A stretch of 64,000 nt of DNA. Source: Aliivibrio fischeri (lineage in GTDB: Bacteria > Pseudomonadota > Gammaproteobacteria > Enterobacterales > Vibrionaceae). The DNA lies in contig CP160629.1 of assembly GCA_038993745.2 (NCBI GenBank), forward strand, positions 992,001 to 1,056,000, in the 5' to 3' direction. The position numbers were made by a program, and so were the translations under genes. Below the pieces are notes generated by a model. It saw only the letters and a list, made by a program, of their open reading frames with translations. It had not been told where the DNA came from and did no database searches. Of the stretch, positions 21,350 through 30,708 are shown in pieces (positions within the stretch are counted from its first letter, which is position 1; every line of letters begins with the position of its first letter).

Positions 21350-22228
21350 ATGAAAAAAATATTTGTTACATCTGCTTTATTAGTGAGCTCTTTGATTGCT
21401 ACTCCTGTATTAGCAAATAAGAATTATGTCGCTAAGCCAGAGCAATCGAAGTGGACGATGTTAGAAAACTCGCCTTTAGAGTGTCGTTTGTCTCATAACA
21501 TTCCTAATTATGGTAGTGCACAGTTTTCATCTTATGCAAATAAGAAGATGAATCTGGATTTTGAATTAAAAATGAACCGCCCAATGGGTGAAACTCGTGC
21601 TGTTAATCTTGTGTCTATGCCTGCTCGCTGGATGCCGGGTGATGGCGCGGAAAGTATGTTGAATTTAAAGTTCTTTAAACAATTTGATGGCTATGTTGGT
21701 GGTCCAACAGCTTGGTCTATGCTTGCTGAACTTGAAAGTGGTCGATTCCCAACATTTACTTATGCTGATTGGCAAAGTCCTAAGCAAATGATTGAAGTGG
21801 CGTTATCACCCGTTTTATTTCAAGAGCAATATAATGTGTTTAGTATGTGTATTGCTAACTTATTGCCATACAGTTTTGAAGACATCTCATTCACTATTTT
21901 GCATTTTGATAAAAACAGCGATGAATTAAATAAGGCATCAAAAAAGCGTTTGTCACAAATTGCTGATTTTATTAAATACACTAAAGATGTGGATTTAGTG
22001 TTGGTAGCAACTTATACCGACTCTAGTGGTGGTAAAAATGTGAACCAACAAGTGTCAGAAAGACGTGCGTTAAAATTACAAAATTACTTTGAGTCAATTG
22101 GTTTACCTGCTGATCGTATTCGTGTTCATTCGTATGGTGAACGTCGTCCAATTGCAGATAACGCAACACCGATTGGTAAGAATAAAAACCGTCGTGTTGT
22201 CATTTCTCTAGGACGAACAATTATCTAA
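21350..22228 (+). CDS. motY: Sodium-driven flagellar motor T-ring protein MotY
   Basis: MotY forms, with MotX, the T ring that holds the PomAB stator around the polar flagellar motor of vibrios. The 292-residue protein has a signal peptide (cleaved near Ala22), an N-terminal domain that binds the basal body, two cysteines, and a C-terminal OmpA-like peptidoglycan-binding domain (about 180-290) with [11 protein letters not shown] and NKNRRVVI. The location beside rnt is characteristic. I saw no clear sigma-28 or sigma-54 promoter in the 186-base upstream gap. Confidence 0.93.
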   Translation: MKKIFVTSALLVSSLIATPVLANKNYVAKPEQSKWTMLENSPLECRLSHNIPNYGSAQFSSYANKKMNLDFELKMNRPMGETRAVNLVSMPARWMPGDGAESMLNLKFFKQFDGYVGGPTAWSMLAELESGRFPTFTYADWQSPKQMIEVALSPVLFQEQYNVFSMCIANLLPYSFEDISFTILHFDKNSDELNKASKKRLSQIADFIKYTKDVDLVLVATYTDSSGGKNVNQQVSERRALKLQNYFESIGLPADRIRVHSYGERRPIADNATPIGKNKNRRVVISLGRTII

Positions 22229-22250
22229 TTATTCGTTTTAACATCATCAT

Positions 22251-22281
22251 AAAAAGACGCCTCATAGTAGGCGTCTTTTTT
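22251..22281. terminator. Bidirectional terminator after motY
   Basis: AAAAAGACGCCT, 6-base loop, AGGCGTCTTTTTT. Its right edge touches the stop codon of the convergent gene. Confidence 0.88.
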
Positions 22282-22714
22282 ATTGTAATTTAAAACTGGC
22301 TATTAACTCACATTGAACTGTAGTATCAATATGTTGTATATGTCGAGCAATTGATGGGTTAGGGTGGCGCTTCATAAAATCCAATAATGCATTCTTGCAA
22401 CAACCCAAATTATCAACGAAAGATTCACACTCACTATGTGGGCATTGAGGGACGAGTGTTAATATTTTTTCTGATGCGAGTTCAAGGTATTTTAATTCAA
22501 AACGACTGTCGTTTTGGCTTCTCCAAAACTGAGCCAGATTATGACAAGAAATAACGGATATGGTTATTTGGTCATTTAAACTGGCTTCATTTCTCTTTAT
22601 CAGTTCTTCTGAAATAGCAAAGGCTTGCTGATAATGAAGAATGGTTCGCCATGGATCCTCATTCTTAAAAGCTTGTTCAGCTAATAATGTATGTTTTTCC
22701 CATAATTCAATCAT
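22280..22714 (-). CDS. TPR-like protein, probably DUF2753
   Basis: This 144-residue soluble helical protein opens with WEKHTLLAEQAF..EDPWRTILHYQQAF, a TPR-type helix pair. Four cysteines lie in a central-to-late region (C89-PHSEC-ESFVDNLGCCKN). I associate this gene beside motY in vibrios with DUF2753, but cannot verify it. No function is assigned. A protein-interaction role is inferred from the TPR-like repeats only. Confidence 0.75.
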   Translation of the reverse strand: MIELWEKHTLLAEQAFKNEDPWRTILHYQQAFAISEELIKRNEASLNDQITISVISCHNLAQFWRSQNDSRFELKYLELASEKILTLVPQCPHSECESFVDNLGCCKNALLDFMKRHPNPSIARHIQHIDTTVQCELIASFKLQ

Positions 22715-22798
22715 AGTTAAGCCTCAATTAGTTTATTAAGAATTCCATTATCGAGATAAATCTAACTGAGAACTATTATCAATTAAAGTTTGATGTAT

Positions 22799-22828
22799 AA
22801 AAAAACCTGCCTAGATCGCAGGTTTTTT
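22799..22828 (-). terminator. Terminator of the rsx-nth-gloA operon
   Basis: AAAAAACCTGC, 7-base loop, GCAGGTTTTTT, 28 bases past the gloA stop on the minus strand. The stem and both runs are symmetrical. Confidence 0.85.
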
Positions 22829-22855
22829 ACTGTAAAGTGGATTATAAGGTATTTT

Positions 22856-23272
22856 TTAACCTTCTAATCCCGCTGATGCACTGCTGTTTTGGATTAACTC
22901 AATCATGTAACCATCAGGATCTTTTACGAAAGCAATATGTGTTGAACCACCTTTTACAGGGCCTGCTTCACGCGTAACATTGCCTCCTGCAGCTTTAATG
23001 GCGTCACAAGTTGCATAGATATCATCAACACCAATAGCAATGTGACCAAAAGCAGTACCCATGTCGTATTCTTCTGTGCCCCAGTTATAGGTAAGTTCAA
23101 TTACGGCACCTTGGGATTCATCACCATAGCCAAGAAAAGCCAGTGTGTATTTGTATTCTTCATTCGTATTTTGACGAAGAAGATCCATTCCCATTACTTT
23201 TGTATAAAATTCGATGGATTTATCTAAGTTACCCACGCGGATCATGGTATGTAAAATGCGTCCATTAGCCAT
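22856..23272 (-). CDS. gloA: Lactoylglutathione lyase (glyoxalase I)
   Basis: This enzyme converts the methylglyoxal-glutathione hemithioacetal to S-lactoylglutathione. The 138-residue protein is a glyoxalase/bleomycin-resistance fold with metal ligands in ILHTMIRV (His), VIELTYN (Glu), FGHIAIGV (His) and YMIELIQ (Glu). I start at [10 protein letters not shown] because an AGGAG ribosome-binding site lies 7 bases upstream; the longer frame has an unnatural lysine-rich extension. It begins 13 bases after the nth stop, so it is the last gene of the rsx operon. Confidence 0.95.
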   Translation of the reverse strand: MANGRILHTMIRVGNLDKSIEFYTKVMGMDLLRQNTNEEYKYTLAFLGYGDESQGAVIELTYNWGTEEYDMGTAFGHIAIGVDDIYATCDAIKAAGGNVTREAGPVKGGSTHIAFVKDPDGYMIELIQNSSASAGLEG

Positions 23273-23285
23273 TGTCTTACTCCTA

Positions 23286-23921
23286 TTAATCTTCTGTTTT
23301 TTCTTTGAATTCACATAAATCTTCAATCATACAGCTACCACAACGAGGTTTGCGAGCTATACAAGTATAACGGCCATGTAAGATTAACCAATGATGAACA
23401 TCTAACTTAAACTCTTTTGGAACTACTTTTAGTAGCTTCTTCTCTACATCATTAACCGTTTTACCCATGGCAAATTTAGTTCGATTAGATACTCGGTAAA
23501 TATGTGTATCAACGGCAATAGTAGGCCAGCCAAATGCGGTATTTAATACGACATTTGCTGTTTTATGTCCAACACCTGGAAGCGCTTCTAATGCATCTTG
23601 GTCTTCAGGAATTTCTCCATCGTGCAAATCAATAAGCATACGGCAGGTCTTAATGACATTTTCTGCTTTCGTATTAAATAACCCGATGGTTTTTATATAT
23701 GTTTTTAGTCCATCTACCCCTAAATCTAAAATGCTTTGTGGGGTATTTGCTACTGGATATAATTTTCTTGTTGCCTTGTTAACACTCACATCGGTTGCTT
23801 GCGCTGAAAGCAGTACAGCAATTAATAATTCAAATGGTGTTGACCACTCAAGTTCGGTTTGAGGATTGGGATTTTCTGAACGTAAGCGTTCTAAAATTTC
23901 TAAACGTTTTACATTATTCAT
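23286..23921 (-). CDS. nth: Endonuclease III
   Basis: This base-excision repair glycosylase/AP lyase removes oxidised pyrimidines. The 211-residue protein has the helix-hairpin-helix [12 protein letters not shown] with the catalytic Lys, the catalytic Asp in [11 protein letters not shown], and a C-terminal [4Fe-4S] motif C-x6-C-x2-C-x5-C. It follows rsxE, the usual position in gammaproteobacteria. Confidence 0.96.
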   Translation of the reverse strand: MNNVKRLEILERLRSENPNPQTELEWSTPFELLIAVLLSAQATDVSVNKATRKLYPVANTPQSILDLGVDGLKTYIKTIGLFNTKAENVIKTCRMLIDLHDGEIPEDQDALEALPGVGHKTANVVLNTAFGWPTIAVDTHIYRVSNRTKFAMGKTVNDVEKKLLKVVPKEFKLDVHHWLILHGRYTCIARKPRCGSCMIEDLCEFKEKTED

Positions 23922-23979
23922 ACAGCAATTAAATCCTTTTCTTTTTCACGATATTTGAAGTTAACCTATGGTGTTACAG

Positions 23980-24663
23980 TTACGAAATACGAGCTCGCTC
24001 TATCTCTGCTTTTTCTTTAGGTTGACGATCGGCCATTTTCTTATCAATGACGTTTTTTAAAGCAATAAGAAATCCAACGCCAAGGAATGCACCTGGAGGT
24101 AGCATAGCCAGTAGGAAGTGGCTATCAACATGGAAAAGTTCAATTCTTAGCATAGTTGCCCAATCACCAAGCAGCAGATCGGCACCATCAAACAAAGTAC
24201 CGTTACCAAGGATCTCACGCATTGCGCCGAGTAAAACCAAGACCGCTGTCATTCCCATACCCATCCATAATCCATCTAAAACGGCAGGAAGTGGGTCATT
24301 TTTTGAAGCAAATGATTCTGCTCGTCCAATGATAATGCAGTTGGTAACAATTAGAGGAATAAATATTCCAAGAGATAAATAAAGACCATAAGCATAGGCG
24401 TTCATCAGTAATTGCACACAAGTTACTAGTGAAGCGATGATCATTACGAATACAGGAATACGCACCTCTTGTGGTATCCACTGACGAACCAAAGAAACAA
24501 TTAGGTTTGAGCCAACCAAAACTAGGATGGTAGCAATGCCTAAACCAAGTGCGTTAGTCACTGTGGCAGAAACAGCAAGTAAGGGACAAAGACCTAATAG
24601 TTGAACTAGGGCAGGGTTGTTATCCCATAAACCGTTTTTAATTAATTCTTTATGACTTGCCAT
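23980..24663 (-). CDS. rsxE: Rsx/Rnf electron-transport subunit E
   Basis: Integral membrane subunit of the RsxABCDGE (Rnf-type) complex, which moves electrons between NADH and ferredoxin-like carriers and in enterics keeps SoxR reduced. The 227-residue protein has six hydrophobic segments, including [19 protein letters not shown], the family signature shared with RsxA. It starts on the A of the rsxG stop region (1-base overlap), indicating translational coupling. Confidence 0.95.
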   Translation of the reverse strand: MASHKELIKNGLWDNNPALVQLLGLCPLLAVSATVTNALGLGIATILVLVGSNLIVSLVRQWIPQEVRIPVFVMIIASLVTCVQLLMNAYAYGLYLSLGIFIPLIVTNCIIIGRAESFASKNDPLPAVLDGLWMGMGMTAVLVLLGAMREILGNGTLFDGADLLLGDWATMLRIELFHVDSHFLLAMLPPGAFLGVGFLIALKNVIDKKMADRQPKEKAEIERARIS

Positions 24664-25295
24664 TATTTTGTCTCACAATTTAATGGAAGAGTTTGCAGCT
24701 CTTCTTGATGTGTCTTATAGAACCAAACCGCTCTTTTTACGGCTTTAACTACCGCTCTTGGTGTGATTGTTGCGCCAGTAAATTGATCAAATTGGCCGCC
24801 ATCTTTTTGTACAGCCCAATTTTTATCTTCTGCGTTTTCAACCGTTTTTCCTAAAAATCCGTCGACCCAGCGAGTTATTCGAATATCAATTTTATCACCT
24901 AGCCCTGGCGTTTCTTGGTGTGAAAGAACACGAACACCAGTGACCATTGCATCGGAATCAACTCCAACGATGATTTTAATGTTGCCACTGTATCCATCTG
25001 GCGCTATTGCTTCAATGGCTGCTCCAGAATGTTGGCCATTTAATGAGGCAAGGTAAATTGGCATCGCCTGTTTTGAGCCCAAAGCATCTTTATTTTTTAC
25101 AAGAACACAAGCTTTATATAGTTCATTATCATGTTGCTCTTTAGGAACAACCTGATTGAGAACTGACAATAACTGCTGTTGTTGTTGATACGCAATTTGA
25201 TCTTTAGTTAATGCATAAGTAATGGTAACTAGTGCGGTTGCTGCTATCGCAAACAGAGCCAAAACAAGGCTACTTTTTTTCATTGTGGTTAGCAT
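24663..25295 (-). CDS. rsxG: Rsx/Rnf electron-transport subunit G (covalent FMN)
   Basis: Periplasm-facing subunit with one N-terminal membrane anchor (about 8-28) and an FMN-binding domain. The flavinylation motif is FTGATITP, whose Thr carries the FMN. GLGDKI and the TPGLGD block precede it. I start at the ATG at 25295, with AAAGGAT upstream, five bases after the rsxD stop; this gives the normal length of 210 residues. The longer open frame reaches back into rsxD and is unlikely. Confidence 0.95.
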   Translation of the reverse strand: MLTTMKKSSLVLALFAIAATALVTITYALTKDQIAYQQQQQLLSVLNQVVPKEQHDNELYKACVLVKNKDALGSKQAMPIYLASLNGQHSGAAIEAIAPDGYSGNIKIIVGVDSDAMVTGVRVLSHQETPGLGDKIDIRITRWVDGFLGKTVENAEDKNWAVQKDGGQFDQFTGATITPRAVVKAVKRAVWFYKTHQEELQTLPLNCETK

Positions 25296-25299
25296 TGTT

Positions 25300-26355
25300 T
25301 TATCCTTTAGTATGGCCGTAAGTTCTTGGTTTTGTGTAGTAATCAATTAATGGAACGCACATATTTGCTAATAAAACAGCAAAGGCGACACCATCAGGAA
25401 AACCACCCCAAGTTCGTATGATATAAACTAAAGCACCAATGAGAGCACCGTAATATAAACGCCCTTTTGGTGTGGTTGCAGCCGAAACAGGATCAGTAGC
25501 AATAAAGAATGCCCCTAGCATGGTTGCACCAGAAAACAGATTAAATAACGGCGATGTTGCTGTATCTGGTGAGAATAAAGCAAATACGCTGCTAATAATA
25601 AATAAGCTGACTAAAAAACTAACCGGTATATGCCAGTGAATTAGACGTTGTTGAAGAAGGAATAAACCACCTAATAAGAATCCAACGTTAACCCATAACC
25701 AACCTAAACCTGCGAAACCATTAAAAATAGGTAAGGAAAGTACTTCTGAGGTAGTAAGCCCTGATTTTAATCCTGTTTTGATCGTATCTAATGGCGTAGC
25801 CATTGTCATGCCATCAACATTCATCGTTAATTGATGAACAGAGAATCCATCTTGGCTTAATCCATGAAATATAAGCCACAGTGAATCAAGTAAGCTAATA
25901 TTTTCTGTTAGCAGCTCTTTTACTGGTAGCCAAGTTGTCATTTGTACTGGGAATGAAATTAGTAAGACAACATAAGCAGCCATCGCTGGGTTAAATACGT
26001 TTTGTCCTAAACCACCGTATAAGTGTTTAGCGATAACGATAGCGAAAACAACACCGATAACGGTTACCCACCAAGGTGCGAGTGGTGGAATTGCTAATGC
26101 TAATAATAGACCAGTTAAGAGAGCGCTATTATCACTTAGATAGGGAGCAAGAGGTCTCTTTCTAAATTTTAAAATAATCGCTTCGGATGCAATTGCGGTA
26201 AAAATAGCAATAAGCACTTGTATGATATTACCCCAACCGAAGAAGTAGGTTTGTGCTAATAAGCCAGGAATAGTTGCAAGAGCAACCATCTTCATAATGT
26301 GTTTTGTGCTCTTTTTGCTATGAGCGTGGGGTGAGCTAGTGATAAAAAAGGCCAC
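25300..26355 (-). CDS. rsxD: Rsx/Rnf electron-transport subunit D (covalent FMN)
   Basis: Integral membrane subunit with about nine to ten hydrophobic segments and 351 residues. The FMN-attachment motif with Thr lies in a [10 protein letters not shown] block near 180. [12 protein letters not shown] and [16 protein letters not shown] are family motifs. It begins two bases after the rsxC stop, within the operon. Confidence 0.95.
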   Translation of the reverse strand: MAFFITSSPHAHSKKSTKHIMKMVALATIPGLLAQTYFFGWGNIIQVLIAIFTAIASEAIILKFRKRPLAPYLSDNSALLTGLLLALAIPPLAPWWVTVIGVVFAIVIAKHLYGGLGQNVFNPAMAAYVVLLISFPVQMTTWLPVKELLTENISLLDSLWLIFHGLSQDGFSVHQLTMNVDGMTMATPLDTIKTGLKSGLTTSEVLSLPIFNGFAGLGWLWVNVGFLLGGLFLLQQRLIHWHIPVSFLVSLFIISSVFALFSPDTATSPLFNLFSGATMLGAFFIATDPVSAATTPKGRLYYGALIGALVYIIRTWGGFPDGVAFAVLLANMCVPLIDYYTKPRTYGHTKG

Positions 26356-26357
26356 TG

Positions 26358-28712
26358 TTACTCTTCCTTCTTGTTATTTTCTTGTGCTGCTTTATGTGCT
26401 TTTGCACGAGCAATAGCGGCAGCGACGGCTGCTTTTTTTGGATCAGCAGATTTTTCAGTGTTTTGATTCTTCTCTTCAGAGGTCACTGGCGTTTCCGTTT
26501 TCTCTTCAGCCTGTGCTGCTTTGCGTGCTTTTGCACGAGCAATAGCGGCGGCGACGGCTGCTTTTTTCGGATCAGCAGATTCTTCAGTGTTTTGATTCTT
26601 CTCTTCAGAGGTCACTGGCGTTTCCGTTTTCTCTTCAGCCTGTGCTGCTTTGCGTGCTTTTGCACGAGCAATAGCGGCGGCGATGGCTGCTTTTTTCGGA
26701 TCAGCAGATTCTTTAGTGTTTTGATTATTCTCTTCAGAGACTACTGACGTTTCTGTTTTCTCTTCAGCTTGTGCAGCTTTGCGTGCTTTTGCACGAGCAA
26801 TAGCGGCAGCGACGGCTGCTTTTTTCGGATCAGCAGATTCTTCAGTGTTTTGATTATTATCTTCAGAGACTACTGACGTTTCTGTTTTCTCTTCAGCTTG
26901 TGCAGCTTTGCGTGCTTTTGCACGAGCAATAGCGGCAGCCACGGCATCTTTTTTCTCTGATTTGTCTGAATCAGTTGCTGTGGTTTCTTCCGCAAGTTTT
27001 GCTTTTCTTTCTCTTGCTTGCTGCTTACGCTCTTCACGTAGTTTAGCCATTTCAGAGTTATCTGGTACTGAAGTCTCCGATTTTGCTGCTTCTGCTTGTT
27101 TTGCTTTTGCGCGAGCAATTGCAGCAGCAACAGCCGGTTTTGGTGCAGCTACGCCAGATTCTTGAGCTGCTTTTTGTGCTTTGACACGAGCAATAGCTGC
27201 AACGATTGCATCATCACCACCTTTATTCTCTGTCTTCATCTCTTTGCGACGGTTTTCAGCGGCTTGTTTAAATTTATTTTCACGTTCAAGTTTATCGCGT
27301 TCCAAACGAGCATTTTTTTCTTCAAAACGTAATTTTGCTCGTTCTGCAGCTAATGCATCTTGCTTACGAGAATAAATTTCTGATTTGGCTTGGCGATAAT
27401 ATTGAACTAGCGGTATTTCACTTGGACAGACATAAGCACAGGCACCACACTCAATACAATCGTCAAGGTTATACTCATTACATTTGTCATAATCTTCTGA
27501 TTTTGAGTACCAGTATAGCTGCTGAGGAAGTAACGATGTTGGGCAGGCATCAGCACAGCTACTGCATCGAATACAAGCCATTTCATGGTTGTACAGAGGC
27601 AGTTCTTTTTTATCTGGTGTGATAATACAGTTGGTAATTTTAGTAATTGGAACTTGCTGATGGGGTAAAGTAAAGCCCATTAATGAACCGCCCATGATGA
27701 TTCGTGGGTGTTTCTTATCAGCTTTATAGCCAACTAATTCCATAAGGTAATCAATACAAGTACCTAGGCGAACCCACAGGTTACCTGGTGTTGACATGCT
27801 GTTACCTGTTAATGTGACGATTCGCTCAATAAGAGGTTCGGCATCGCAAATAGCGCGCTTTATGGCAAATACCGTTCCGACGTTTTGAACAATGACCCCA
27901 ATATCTGTTGAACGGCCATTTGCAGGTACTTCTTGCCCTGTAATTATTTTTGTCAGTTGACGAGAACCACCAGATGGATATTTGGTTGGTATGACTCGAA
28001 TAATGATATTGTCATGGTCAGTAACCGCTTGGTTAAGTGCTTTTACGGCTTCTGGTTTGTTATCTTCAATGGCAATGATACATACTTTTGGTGTCAGAAT
28101 GTGTTGTAGGATCTTAATACCATCAATGATCTCTTCAGCATGCTCTCGCATTAAACGATCATCTGCAGTGATGTAGGGTTCACATTCAGCAGCGTTGATA
28201 ATGAGCATTTCAGCTTTGCCAATACCACTTTGAATCTTACGGCTAGTAGGGAAACCAGCACCACCCATTCCTGATATACCAGATTGACGGATTCTCTCGA
28301 TAAGATCGATGGGATCTACTGATGAAAAGTCATCAATTGGTGTACGATCTTCAATCCAACGATCTTCGCCATCCGATTCGATTACGATACACAGATCTGT
28401 TAATCCTGATGGATGAGCTACGGTGCGAGGCTCAATGGCGGTAATTCTTCCTGATGTTGGTGCGTGAACAGGAACACACATAGCAATATTGCCCTGTGTT
28501 AGAGGTTGGCCTTTTAGTACGACATCACCAACAGAGACAAGAATGTCACCTTTTCCACCAATGTGCTGTTTTAAAGGAAGAACAAGTTGAGAAGGGATCC
28601 CCGCTTGTTGAATTGCAGCTTGATTAGAGATTGTTTTATTTTCTTCAGGATGAATACCACCGTGAAAGTCCCACAGTTGGCCTTGTTTAATTTGTTCGAT
28701 AATGGACAACAT
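26358..28712 (-). CDS. rsxC: Rsx/Rnf electron-transport subunit C (Fe-S, repeat-rich tail)
   Basis: Peripheral subunit that binds NADH and FMN ([12 protein letters not shown] near 152-162) and carries two [4Fe-4S] clusters through [12 protein letters not shown] (about 379) and [12 protein letters not shown] (about 418). The 784-residue protein has a long C-terminal tail of Ala/Lys/Glu repeats, including five near-identical 43-residue units with [13 protein letters not shown]. Such Ala-rich tails are normal for gammaproteobacterial RsxC, but the copy number varies. The tail may be a flexible, partly helical tether. It begins 3 bases after rsxB. Confidence 0.95.
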   Translation of the reverse strand: MLSIIEQIKQGQLWDFHGGIHPEENKTISNQAAIQQAGIPSQLVLPLKQHIGGKGDILVSVGDVVLKGQPLTQGNIAMCVPVHAPTSGRITAIEPRTVAHPSGLTDLCIVIESDGEDRWIEDRTPIDDFSSVDPIDLIERIRQSGISGMGGAGFPTSRKIQSGIGKAEMLIINAAECEPYITADDRLMREHAEEIIDGIKILQHILTPKVCIIAIEDNKPEAVKALNQAVTDHDNIIIRVIPTKYPSGGSRQLTKIITGQEVPANGRSTDIGVIVQNVGTVFAIKRAICDAEPLIERIVTLTGNSMSTPGNLWVRLGTCIDYLMELVGYKADKKHPRIIMGGSLMGFTLPHQQVPITKITNCIITPDKKELPLYNHEMACIRCSSCADACPTSLLPQQLYWYSKSEDYDKCNEYNLDDCIECGACAYVCPSEIPLVQYYRQAKSEIYSRKQDALAAERAKLRFEEKNARLERDKLERENKFKQAAENRRKEMKTENKGGDDAIVAAIARVKAQKAAQESGVAAPKPAVAAAIARAKAKQAEAAKSETSVPDNSEMAKLREERKQQARERKAKLAEETTATDSDKSEKKDAVAAAIARAKARKAAQAEEKTETSVVSEDNNQNTEESADPKKAAVAAAIARAKARKAAQAEEKTETSVVSEENNQNTKESADPKKAAIAAAIARAKARKAAQAEEKTETPVTSEEKNQNTEESADPKKAAVAAAIARAKARKAAQAEEKTETPVTSEEKNQNTEKSADPKKAAVAAAIARAKAHKAAQENNKKEE
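26395..26965 (-). repeat. Five tandem 129-bp units inside rsxC
   Basis: The DNA word around GCACGAGCAATAGCGGC recurs at 26404, 26533, 26662, 26791 and 26920, an exact period of 129 bases (43 codons). Units are close to identical, with a few synonymous and conservative differences (for example TSVVSEDNN versus TPVTSEEKN). Older, diverged copies continue further upstream in the gene near 27090-27200. Confidence 0.95.
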
Positions 28713-28715
28713 GTA

Positions 28716-29300
28716 TTACAGCTCCGATGATTTAGAAGGTTGGTCTGTAGAAATATTTACAACAGGGATAGTGTTTAAATCCCATTTCCAATTATCAGGT
28801 GTTGTTTTTACAGGGATCATCTCAATACAGTCTGTTGGACATGGAGCGACACATAAATCACATCCAGTACATTCCGATTCAATAACGGTATGTAAGGCTT
28901 TTGTTCCGCCAACAATGGCATCAACAGGACAAGCCTGAATACATTTAGTACATCCAATACACATATCTTCATGAATAAAAGCGACTTTTTTAATGCTTTT
29001 TTCTTCATCGTGAGCAGAGCTAGGAACATCAACGCCCATTAGGTCTGCAAGTTTTTCGATCGTTGCCTGACCACCAGGAGGGCATTTATTTATCATATCG
29101 CCATTTGCGATAGCTTCAGCGTAGGGCTTACAGCCAGGGTAACCACATTGACCACATTGCGTCTGAGGAAGAATTGCATCGATTTGTTCGACAATAGGGT
29201 CGGACTCAACTTTAAATTTAATTGATGCAAACCCCAGTATTAAGCCAAATACTAGGGCAAGAGCAGCAATAGCTATAACAGCAATTAAGATTGAACTCAT
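28716..29300 (-). CDS. rsxB: Rsx/Rnf electron-transport subunit B (ferredoxin-like)
   Basis: The 194-residue protein has an N-terminal membrane anchor (about 5-25). A four-cysteine Fe-S motif follows ([10 protein letters not shown] with a later CPPGG), then two classic [4Fe-4S] motifs: [12 protein letters not shown] and [12 protein letters not shown]. It passes electrons to the membrane core. It begins two bases after the rsxA stop. Confidence 0.95.
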   Translation of the reverse strand: MSSILIAVIAIAALALVFGLILGFASIKFKVESDPIVEQIDAILPQTQCGQCGYPGCKPYAEAIANGDMINKCPPGGQATIEKLADLMGVDVPSSAHDEEKSIKKVAFIHEDMCIGCTKCIQACPVDAIVGGTKALHTVIESECTGCDLCVAPCPTDCIEMIPVKTTPDNWKWDLNTIPVVNISTDQPSKSSEL

Positions 29301-29302
29301 GT

Positions 29303-29884
29303 TTATAATTTCACTAAACCAGTAAAGCCCATAAAGGCTAAAGACATTAAACCTGCAGTGATCATCGCAATAGAAGCACCTTTAAAAGGTAAAGGTACAT
29401 CGGCAGCAGCAATTCGTTCACGCATTGCAGAAAATAAGATAAGAACTAAAGAAAAACCAACGGCAGCACCAAAGCCATAAATAATAGATTCTACGAAATT
29501 ATGATTTTCAGTGACATTTAGAAGAGCAACACCAAGAACGGCACAGTTGGTTGTAATTAATGGTAAGAAAATACCCAATACACGATACAAAGTTGGGCTT
29601 GTTTTGTGTACAACCATTTCGGTGAATTGCACCACAACTGCAATAACAAGAATAAAGCTCATTGTTCTGAGGTATTCAATACCTAGTGGAGACAAGATGT
29701 ATGTTTCGACAAGATACGAACACACTGATGCTAAGGTAAGAACAAATGTGGTTGCTAATCCCATTCCAATAGCGCTTTCTAGTTTTTTAGACACGCCCAT
29801 AAATGGACAAAGTCCTAAGAACTTAACTAGTACAAAGTTGTTTACTAGAACGGTACCAATAAGTAGTAAGAGATACTCAGTCAT
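29303..29884 (-). CDS. rsxA: Rsx/Rnf electron-transport subunit A
   Basis: First gene of the rsxABCDGE-nth-gloA operon. The 193-residue protein has six membrane segments and the paired signature [20 protein letters not shown] near 14-33, homologous to RsxE. A short leader separates it from the tRNA cluster terminator. No SoxR-type operator is visible upstream. Confidence 0.95.
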   Translation of the reverse strand: MTEYLLLLIGTVLVNNFVLVKFLGLCPFMGVSKKLESAIGMGLATTFVLTLASVCSYLVETYILSPLGIEYLRTMSFILVIAVVVQFTEMVVHKTSPTLYRVLGIFLPLITTNCAVLGVALLNVTENHNFVESIIYGFGAAVGFSLVLILFSAMRERIAAADVPLPFKGASIAMITAGLMSLAFMGFTGLVKL

Positions 29885-29980
29885 GCCAATGATTTTTATG
29901 ATAATAGATGATCTGGTTATTATCGGACTTTAAGCGCGTGATAACAACCTTAGAAAGAATAGGTTTTTAATATTTTAAGT

Positions 29981-30014
29981 AAAAAAAAGCCTCGTCGTTA
30001 GACAAGGCTTTTAA
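29981..30014 (-). terminator. Terminator of the tRNA-Asn transcript
   Basis: On the minus strand AAAAGCCTTGTC, 4-base loop, GACGAGGCTTTTTTT, just 3' of the last tRNA-Asn. Confidence 0.85.
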
Positions 30015-30017
30015 AAG

Positions 30018-30093
30018 TGGCTCCTCTTGCTGGACTTGAACCAGCGACATACGGATTAACAGTCCGCCGTTCTACCAACTGAACTAAAGAGGA
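30018..30093 (-). tRNA. tRNA-Asn (GUU)
   Basis: A 76-base cloverleaf is read on the minus strand. The acceptor stem is TCCTCTT/AAGAGGA, the anticodon loop CTGTTAA carries GTT, the T-loop is GGTTCAAGTCC, and CCA is encoded at the 3' end. Confidence 0.97.
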
Positions 30094-30154
30094 ATTAACT
30101 TTTTATATAGTCACGTAATGCTTAAAAAAGAGCAGTAACCTAACTATTTAAATG

Positions 30155-30230
30155 TGGCTCCCTTTGCTGGACTTGAACCAGCGACATACGGATTAACAGT
30201 CCGCCGTTCTACCGACTGAACTAAAAGGGA
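30155..30230 (-). tRNA. tRNA-Asn (GUU), second copy
   Basis: The same body and GTT anticodon as the other copy. The acceptor stem is TCCCTTT/AAAGGGA, so two positions have changed with compensating partners. One D-loop base differs. CCA is encoded. It is transcribed first from the promoter at 30247-30275. Confidence 0.97.
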
Positions 30231-30246
30231 ATCATTTTAAAGCGGG

Positions 30247-30275
30247 ATATTATCTATTCTAAAAAAAACTGTCAA
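30247..30275 (-). promoter_or_regulatory. Sigma-70 promoter of the tRNA-Asn genes
   Basis: On the minus strand TTGACA, 17-base spacer, TAATAT. A CCCGC discriminator follows immediately, typical of stable-RNA promoters under stringent control. The tRNA starts 16 bases further. Confidence 0.8.
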
Positions 30276-30708
30276 CAGTAAAAATTGAAAAAAATTGAGT
30301 TCGTTTATTTTGCGGTCAACAGAACAATTTTGAGTAAAAAAGGATTGACATCTCTCTTAAGCTAAAGAGGATAAGGGTTGTGGGTAGTTATCCACTAAAA
30401 CTGTGGATAACTATGTTAATGGATCTTTGTTAACTGTCTCTAAGCATGATTAAATATAGCTTCAGCGCTTAATAAGTAAAATGAGAAATGAGAACTGGCG
30501 ACAAAAATCAATAACTTACACCTATTATATGTTTTACTTATCAATAGCAATGATTATTCACGATAAAAATAAAGAGTAAAGTTAAATTGATTATAAATTA
30601 ATCTTTTCTGGGGAAAACTTTTCTTATTTAAGAGTTTCTATAAAAAAGGGAAGGGATTTGATAGGGTAGTGTCTTATAAAAATAAGTAGGAAAGTGGAGC
30701 AGTATAAA
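30276..30708 (+). promoter_or_regulatory. uvrB upstream region
   Basis: About 430 bases without a supported ORF. It contains the inverted repeat at 30386-30412 and is otherwise AT-rich. I looked for a LexA box (CTGT-N8-ACAG) and found none. A GGAG ribosome-binding site is about ten bases before the uvrB ATG. Confidence 0.5.
30386..30412. promoter_or_regulatory. Inverted repeat made of two DnaA-box-like 9-mers
   Basis: AGTTATCCAC, 7 bases, GTGGATAACT. The right arm contains TGTGGATAA, the exact complement of the DnaA box TTATCCACA (30402-30410). The left arm TTATCCACT has one mismatch. No T-run follows, so it is not a terminator. Confidence 0.55.

Noticed and set aside
26395..26965. CRISPR-like regular spacing
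   Set aside because: The period is 129 bases, units are contiguous with no unique spacers, and the repeats encode in-frame protein in rsxC.
26382..27375. Long plus-strand frames opposite rsxC (Cys/Phe-rich repeats)
   Set aside because: They are the reverse complement of the Ala/Lys repeat tail of rsxC, have improbable compositions and no ribosome-binding sites.
30240..30300. LexA box for uvrB from ACTGT-CA-ACAGT
   Set aside because: The spacing is 2, not the 8 bases needed between CTGT and ACAG, and it overlaps the -35 of the tRNA promoter.
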